Shown piece after piece: positions 5,798 to 6,764 of a DNA stretch of 6,764 nucleotides. The position numbers and the translations under genes are program-made. Under the pieces are notes generated by a model, which searched no databases, had not been told where the DNA came from, and saw only the letters and a program-made list of their open reading frames with translations. Position 1 is the first letter of the stretch; each line of letters begins with the position of its first letter. Source of the stretch: an uncultured archaeon (lineage in GTDB: Archaea > Thermoproteota > Nitrososphaeria > Nitrososphaerales > CALBXV01); contig CALBXV010000008.1 of assembly GCA_937890045.1 (NCBI GenBank), forward strand, positions 1-6,764. The letters run 5' to 3'.

Positions 5798-6250
5798 TTA
5801 CATTGCTGCTAAACTGGAACTGCCCGCATTATTCACAGTCAACTTAAACCTACTTCCATCTGGGGATTGTAATACAATACCAGCCGCTGAACCACTTCCA
5901 CCTGCTTCTATAAGTCCAAATGAACCAGTTGAATCTGCTGAACTACTTACGTCTCCATTATAACTTCCTGATACTTGTAACGAACCTGATAATTGGATTG
6001 CTCCATTGCCTGAAATGTGAACTATATGTGATACTGTAGCTGAATCTACATCTACTAATGTTCCTGCTGTAGGACCTGCAATATTTACAGCGGCCGAAGA
6101 ACCACTTACTTCTAAAACTCCATCCATTTGCTCAGTACCAGTTGCGGATAAATTAAGAAAACTATCTATAGTATCTGCAAACTGATCTTCTGTGGGTTGA
6201 TCTCCTGTTTCAAAATAACCTTTTAATGTTGTTCTACCTTGTTTCGCCAT
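5798..6250 (-). CDS. Small fibre-like virion protein with GSFG module
   Basis: The 150-residue protein begins MAKQGRTTLKGYFETGDQPT and continues EDQFADTIDS, a start seen on phage fibre and surface proteins. The middle (45-105) is Gly/Ser/Val-rich with alternating polar and hydrophobic residues, as in beta-structured fibres. SSSADSTGSFG at 102-112 matches a module of the large fibre at 1-1665. The end (QSPDGSRFKLTVNN, 128-141) is a typical fibre C-terminal element. It probably forms a short fibre or decoration on the virion; whether head or tail is unknown. GAGGTG (6260-6255) lies just upstream of the ATG. The gap to the next gene is 19 bases, so it belongs to the same transcript. It is far shorter than normal tail fibres but shows no sign of truncation, having both a family-type start and a family-type end. 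Confidence 0.85.
   Translation of the reverse strand: MAKQGRTTLKGYFETGDQPTEDQFADTIDSFLNLSATGTEQMDGVLEVSGSSAAVNIAGPTAGTLVDVDSATVSHIVHISGNGAIQLSGSLQVSGSYNGDVSSSADSTGSFGLIEAGGSGSAAGIVLQSPDGSRFKLTVNNAGSSSLAAM
5916..5950 (-). repeat. GSFG-module DNA repeat, copy in the small fibre-like gene
   Basis: This stretch encodes SSSADSTGSFG of the 150-residue protein and matches 428-462 in the large fibre gene at 31 of 35 bases. Similarity this high over a DNA stretch more than 5 kb away suggests duplication or recombination between fibre genes, or strong selection on the same peptide. Confidence 0.75.
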
Positions 6251-6260
6251 AATTCACCTC

Positions 6261-6686
6261 TTATTGTACAATAAAGGAATCACCGATCTGCCATAGACCA
6301 ATTCCATATTGTAACTCGTAATCTGTTTGTAATGCTTCTATTTCACCTTCTGTCCGTTCTATACCAGACCCCTTAACCCTACGTCTACCATATTTACGTT
6401 CCCATGCTAATCTTTGTACTTCAGCTAATAGTCGTCTCTGTTCTAATTTTTTAACTTTTTTACGTCTATCTAATTCTTGTTGAGATGGAAATTTAGGATT
6501 TAAATATCGTTCAATCATTAAATATCCCTCATAAGATATAGGATGTTCTTCACCATGACCATCTTTAAACATCTTAATTTCTTTTTCTGGCTTAGGTTTA
6601 TTAGAAATACCAAGATAATTTAACATATCAGGTGATAATTTTTTTACTTTACTACCTTTTTGTTTTTCAAAAGGTTGTCGCATCAT
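6261..6686 (-). CDS. Unknown 141-residue basic protein
   Basis: I do not recognise this protein. It is rich in Lys and Arg. After a basic start (MMRQPFEKQKGSKVKK) come SPDMLNYLGI (18-27) and a short region with Y-E-G-Y-L-M-I-E-R-Y-L-N-P (52-64). A likely basic helix or coiled coil follows (about 70-105, ending ERKYGRRRVKG), and then a C-terminal part with LQTDYELQYGIGLWQIGDSF. No signal peptide or membrane segment is seen. AGGAG (6700-6696) is 9 bases before the first of two adjacent ATG codons, favouring 6686. It ends 10 bases before the small fibre-like gene, so the two are probably co-transcribed. The place in the run, shortly before the scaffold and capsid genes, suggests a structural or assembly role, but nothing in the protein proves it. 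Confidence 0.8.
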   Translation of the reverse strand: MMRQPFEKQKGSKVKKLSPDMLNYLGISNKPKPEKEIKMFKDGHGEEHPISYEGYLMIERYLNPKFPSQQELDRRKKVKKLEQRRLLAEVQRLAWERKYGRRRVKGSGIERTEGEIEALQTDYELQYGIGLWQIGDSFIVQ

Positions 6687-6704
6687 AATATACTTCTCCT
6701 ATAT

Positions 6705-6712
6705 CATTTATA
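6705..6712 (-). promoter_or_regulatory. Possible T4-type late promoter before the 141-residue gene
   Basis: TATAAATG on the minus strand matches the T4 late promoter TATAAATA at 7 of 8 bases. It lies about 19 bases before the ATG and just upstream of the ribosome binding site. The surrounding sequence is very AT-rich, so a chance match is quite possible. Confidence 0.3.
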
Positions 6713-6725
6713 AATATAAACTATC

Positions 6726-6764
6726 TCAACTTTCCTCTTTTAGAATATCGTCTAAATCCGTCTC
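6726..6764 (-). CDS. C-terminal end of an upstream gene (fragment)
   Basis: From the right edge one frame reads ETDLDDILKEES and stops at TGA (6728-6726). A second frame is also open and reads DGFRRYSKRGKLR to TAG (6723-6721). Either could be the end of the preceding gene. The fragment is too short to identify the product. It shows only that the minus-strand gene run probably continues beyond the window. Confidence 0.35.
   Translation of the reverse strand, partial: ETDLDDILKEES

Overview
The window looks like part of the late, virion-building region of a T4-like tailed phage (myovirus), most like those known from marine metagenomes. Two genes anchor this: a 541-residue protein that I recognise as a gp23-type major capsid protein, and just upstream of it a 429-residue, extremely acidic protein with the conserved ends of a gp22-type prohead core (scaffold) protein. 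All supported genes are on the minus strand, so the region is transcribed from right to left. It is fairly AT-rich, but the capsid gene is visibly richer in G+C than its neighbours. No host gene, tRNA, insertion sequence or CRISPR array was seen. The host cannot be named. Good GGAG/AGGAG-type ribosome binding sites before all but one of the genes point to a host that uses Shine-Dalgarno initiation.

Layout in transcription order. At the right edge is a short tail end of an upstream gene. Then come a 141-residue basic protein of unknown function, a 150-residue fibre-like protein, and a 204-residue unknown protein. Next is a 68-residue homologue of ribosomal protein bS21, then a 216-base non-coding gap with several inverted repeats, then the scaffold gene and the capsid gene. 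Two hairpins, the second a strong intrinsic terminator, follow the capsid gene. Last is a large repetitive fibre-like protein that starts at base 1665 and stays open for 555 codons to the left edge, where it is cut off. This last gene is the largest in the window together with the capsid gene and is easy to miss because its stop codon lies outside.

How the parts fit. The scaffold and capsid proteins build the prohead, and the capsid N-terminus carries several sites of the kind cut by the gp21 prohead protease, whose gene is not in the window. In T4 the gene just before 22 is 21; here that place is taken by bS21 and unknown genes. The bS21 homologue would be made alongside the virion proteins and would plausibly enter host 30S ribosomes near the anti-Shine-Dalgarno end of 16S rRNA; its own start has no Shine-Dalgarno sequence. 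The 150-residue protein and the large fibre share a GSFG motif at both protein and DNA level, so they probably belong to one family of virion surface parts.

The points most worth following are the bS21 gene with its unusual start and the structured gap behind it, and the modular architecture of the large fibre.
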